This document shows positions 6,085 through 6,263 of a stretch of 6,263 bases of DNA, in pieces (within the stretch, counting starts at the first letter, position 1; each line of letters starts with the position of its first letter). The DNA lies in contig JAFGIH010000354.1 of the NCBI GenBank assembly GCA_016929985.1, positions 1 through 6,263 on the forward strand, read 5' to 3'. The notes under the pieces were generated by a model. The model had not been told where the DNA came from, ran no database searches, and saw only the letters and a program-made list of their open reading frames with translations. Source of the DNA: Thermoleophilia bacterium (GTDB lineage: Bacteria > Actinomycetota > Thermoleophilia > RBG-16-64-13). The position numbers were made by a program, and so were the translations under genes.

Positions 6085-6262
6085 GGCCCAGCGCGGTGAA
6101 ACAAGCGCCCCGCGAGGGCCGTGGGGGACGGAGCGTAGTTTTGCACCCCCGCGGGCGATGCCGCGAGCGAAGCAAAGCGGACCCGCCCGCTGAGTCGGGG
6201 GTGCAAGTCGGAGCGGAGCCCCCATGGCCCTCGCGGGGCCCCTGGCTGTAAGGCGCTGGGCC
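6085..6262 (-). repeat. Structured palindromic element, copy E2 (inverted relative to E1)
   Basis: This 178-base imperfect palindrome reaches the window edge. The outer stem is GGCCCAGCGC (6085-6094) with 6253-6262. The middle stem pairs 6107-6127 with 6219-6239, 21 positions with one G-T wobble. The inner stem pairs TTGCACCCCC (6141-6150) with 6197-6206; a one-sided bulge at 6191-6195 follows, then GCGGGCG (6151-6157) with 6184-6190. A tip stem CCGC (6161-6164) with GCGG (6177-6180) closes a loop rich in GAGCGAAGC. Read on the - strand it matches E1 on the + strand in four blocks: E1 5651-5660 with E2 6215-6206, 5671-5676 with 6194-6189, 5690-5702 with 6175-6163 (identical over 13 bases), and 5715-5735 with 6149-6129 (18 of 21 identical). 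On the - strand it lies 144 bases upstream of the small lysine-rich gene. It may continue past the window. Confidence 0.75.
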
Positions 6263-6263
6263 C

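Noticed and set aside
5762..6175. A 137-codon - strand frame overlapping E2 and the small gene
   Set aside because: It starts inside the E2 palindrome, is in a different frame from the small lysine-rich gene and has no motif or convincing ribosome binding site.
5469..6263. Search for tRNA, CRISPR repeats, transposase remnants or prophage attachment sites in the intergenic tail
   Set aside because: No cloverleaf with a CCA end, no regularly spaced repeats and no transposase coding sequence could be found. The repeats present are the two palindromic elements only.

Overview
The window is high-GC bacterial chromosome with GTG and TTG start codons. It holds one core-genome operon and an unusual intergenic tail of about 790 bases. 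The form of DnaE (complete PHP metal site, C-terminal OB fold) and the base composition suggest a deep-branching Actinomycetota-like organism. That placement is inference; no rRNA or other marker is present.

Left end (3-551, + strand): the 3' part of an HD-GYP cyclic-di-GMP phosphodiesterase gene, cut by the window edge. It converges on the next gene with 7 bases between the two stop codons, and both stop codons lie in the arms of one small hairpin (549-561).

Main operon (- strand): dnaE, the replicative DNA polymerase III alpha subunit (5468-1911), is followed by hisD, histidinol dehydrogenase (1914-559). They share a GTGA stop/start overlap, so translation is probably coupled. A good sigma-70-type promoter (TTGAGG, 17 bp, TAGAAT; 5548-5520) lies just upstream of dnaE. 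hisD is the last gene of this transcription unit, so no other his gene follows it. HisD carries a roughly 20-residue Ala/Ser/Glu insert encoded partly by a 15-bp tandem repeat.

Right end (5469-6263): the sequence holds a candidate intrinsic terminator (5591-5571), a 37-residue lysine/proline-rich small gene with a strong ribosome binding site (5940-5827, - strand), and two large imperfect palindromes, E1 (5597-5784) and E2 (6085-6262). E2 read on the - strand is homologous to E1 read on the + strand. They share four near-identical sequence blocks in loops and bulges, while their long stems differ in sequence but still pair. This pattern of conserved loops and covarying stems points to a repeated structured element, either a non-coding RNA family or a mobile REP/MITE-like palindrome. 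It is the most interesting signal here. The two copies flank the small lysine-rich gene and stand in inverted orientation.
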